Below, one piece after another: positions 62,611-64,000 of a DNA stretch of 64,000 bases. How positions within the stretch are numbered: position 1 is the first letter of the stretch; every line of letters begins with the position of its first letter. The stretch spans positions 1,003,029 to 1,067,028 of the forward strand of contig JADGEX010000001.1 of NCBI GenBank assembly GCA_016744135.1, given 5' to 3'. A model generated the notes under the pieces. The model saw nothing but the letters and a program-made list of their open reading frames with translations. It made no database searches and had not been told where the DNA came from. The DNA comes from Pseudodesulfovibrio sp. (GTDB lineage Bacteria > Desulfobacterota > Desulfovibrionia > Desulfovibrionales > Desulfovibrionaceae). The translations under genes and the position numbers were made by a program.

Positions 62611-64000
62611 TGAACCTTGCAGAACTCTCCATTCGCAAGAAGACCATTACTTTGGTTCTTACGGCTTGCTTCCTTGTAGGCGGTGCACTTTCCTTCCTGA
62701 ATATGTCCAGATTGGAAGACCCTGAATTCACCATCAAGGACGCCCTCATTATCACCAACTACCCTGGAGCCACACCGGAAGAAGTAACCAATGAAGTCAC
62801 CGATGTCATTGAAAGTGCGGCTCAGGAGTTAGGACAGCTTGATACTGTCGAATCAATTAATAACCCAGGCCAGTCCATTGTCACCGTAGAAGTACAAGAC
62901 AAATACGGCCATGAAAAACTCCAGCAAGTCTGGGATGAACTTCGCCGTAAGGTCAATGACGCGCAGGTTCAACTGCCTCCTGGAGCCGAAACATCCATGG
63001 TCATTGATGACTTTGGCGATGTATACGGGATTTTGCTCTCCGTTTCGGGAGATGGGTATCCGCAACAGGATATTCAGGATTTTGCCGATTACCTCAGGAA
63101 ACAACTCCTCCTAGTTGAGGGGGTAGCAAAGATCACTATTTGGGGCAGTCAGCCCGAAAAAGTCTATGTGGAGATTTCCCGTGCACGTATGAGCCGCATG
63201 GGACTTTCACTAGATTCGGTCTACAACGCATTGTCACAACGTAACCTCGTGGTCCCCGCCGGTAATGTCCGAGTTGACAGGGAATACATAAAGATATCTC
63301 CCACTGGCACCATCGATTCCGTCAAAAGTCTTGGCGACCTGCTTATCAAGGACAACGCCAGTGGCAGACTTGTCCCACTTCGCGATATAGCTGAAATTAG
63401 CCGAGGGTATTCCGACACTCCTACACAAATCATGCGATATAACGGCGATAATTCCGTATCGCTCGGCATATCCTCAGTTTCAGGTGGCAACGTTGTTGAC
63501 CTCGGCTCTGCCGTCAATGCCAAGCTGGACGAACTCCAGAACCAGACGCCGGTAGGCATGAAAATCGACAAAGTATACTATCAGCCCAAACGAGTGGAGA
63601 ACGCTGTCAGCTCCTTTGCCTTGAACCTCGCCGAAGCCGTGGCTATCGTTATTGTCGTACTGCTCCTGTTCATGGGAATGCAATCTGGCTTGCTCATTGG
63701 GATCATCCTGCTCATCACTATTTGTGGCTCCTTCATATTCATTAAAATGGCCGGCGTCGCTTTGGAACGCATTTCCCTTGGAGCACTCATCATCGCACTA
63801 GGTATGCTGGTCGACAACGCTATCGTCGTCGTGGAAGGTTTGCTCATCCGCTATCAACAGGGAATGAATCGGCTTCAAGCGGCCGTAGAAGTCGTCAATC
63901 AAAACAAATGGCCATTGCTTGGGGCAACCATCGTAGCCATTATGGCCTTTGCCGGAATCGGCCTCAGCGAAGACAGCGTCGGTGAATTCTGCAGATCTTT
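62610..64000 (+). CDS. RND efflux permease, N-terminal 463 residues
   Basis: The window end cuts this gene. It begins MNLAELSIRKKTITLVLTAC with one TM helix, then DPEFTIKDALIITNYPGATP and the porter domain, and reaches helix 4, where LGMLVDNAIVVVEG carries the proton-relay site. The sequence resembles the AcrB-like permeases that lack the classical AcrB start (MFVR or MNI) and act with this type of adaptor. It is in the TetR-controlled operon. Length beyond the end unknown. Confidence 0.92.
   Translation, partial: MNLAELSIRKKTITLVLTACFLVGGALSFLNMSRLEDPEFTIKDALIITNYPGATPEEVTNEVTDVIESAAQELGQLDTVESINNPGQSIVTVEVQDKYGHEKLQQVWDELRRKVNDAQVQLPPGAETSMVIDDFGDVYGILLSVSGDGYPQQDIQDFADYLRKQLLLVEGVAKITIWGSQPEKVYVEISRARMSRMGLSLDSVYNALSQRNLVVPAGNVRVDREYIKISPTGTIDSVKSLGDLLIKDNASGRLVPLRDIAEISRGYSDTPTQIMRYNGDNSVSLGISSVSGGNVVDLGSAVNAKLDELQNQTPVGMKIDKVYYQPKRVENAVSSFALNLAEAVAIVIVVLLLFMGMQSGLLIGIILLITICGSFIFIKMAGVALERISLGALIIALGMLVDNAIVVVEGLLIRYQQGMNRLQAAVEVVNQNKWPLLGATIVAIMAFAGIGLSEDSVGEFCRS

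Noticed and set aside
1-64000. CRISPR array, tRNA or rRNA, transposase or prophage
   Set aside because: I found no regularly spaced repeats, no tRNA-like cloverleaf in the gaps I read, and no phage or transposase motif.

Overview
The window looks like a chromosomal segment of a sulfate-reducing Desulfobacterota bacterium of the Desulfovibrio/Pseudodesulfovibrio type. This is an inference from gene content: a small 4Fe-4S ferredoxin, a MoeA with a periplasmic-binding-like tail, HypF for [NiFe] hydrogenase, a giant FAD/(Fe-S) D-2-hydroxyacid dehydrogenase, a CbiR-type cobamide-remodelling enzyme, a PHP-UvrD fusion and Fe-S electron-transfer modules. Coding density is high and most genes sit in short operons with clear Shine-Dalgarno sites. 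I saw no rRNA, tRNA, CRISPR array, transposase or phage structural gene.

Layout. 1-5 kb: start of a ferredoxin gene (minus strand, cut by the window edge), an M29 aminopeptidase, moeA, then a small RNA-binding group (cold-shock protein, Lys/Glu-rich protein, RRM protein). 5-12 kb: a ModF-like twin ATPase divergent from a DUF362 protein, hypF, an exported DUF3298 protein, a Pmp3-type peptide and a class V aminotransferase. 12-19.5 kb: the large FAD/Fe-S dehydrogenase, an AEC carrier whose ribosome-binding site lies in a perfect hairpin, ruvX-mltG, and an exported Ppx/GppA-like protein. 19.4-22.5 kb (minus): a ubiquitin-like sulfur carrier, a TtuA-like tRNA thiolase, a glycosyltransferase and signal peptidase I. 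22.6-26.7 kb: response regulator, site-2 protease, trpS, FKBP isomerase, aminotransferase.

26.7-35.2 kb is more accessory: a hypothetical protein, a ComFB-like protein, an AT-rich LysE exporter and an orphan histidine kinase lying between two diverged copies of a structured repeat, then a marR-adaptor-RND efflux operon read on the minus strand. 35.3-43.6 kb: PHP/EndoQ-UvrD fusion, a cbiR-cobU pair, a DHH phosphoesterase and polA. 43.6-46.7 kb is an AT-rich island with an orphan hypothetical gene, palindromes, a 60-base pure pyrimidine tract, two small proteins and a solitary solute-binding protein.

46.8-64 kb: a second RND efflux operon, DUF1844, argC, a nitroreductase, a Tat-exported Fe-S protein with a membrane cytochrome-like partner behind a CsoR/CstR-like operator, citrate synthase, NAD kinase, a DEAD-box helicase, a putative glycosyltransferase, a VOC protein, and a TetR-controlled third RND system cut by the window end. 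Three RND systems in about 34 kb, each probably under different control, suggest a strong multidrug or metabolite export capacity. No single large undescribed system stands out. The best leads are the repeat pair around the kinase, the hairpin over the AEC start site, the CsoR-like operator, the exported Ppx/GppA homologue with altered catalytic residues, and the sulfur-carrier/thiolase pair ending in Ala-Gly.
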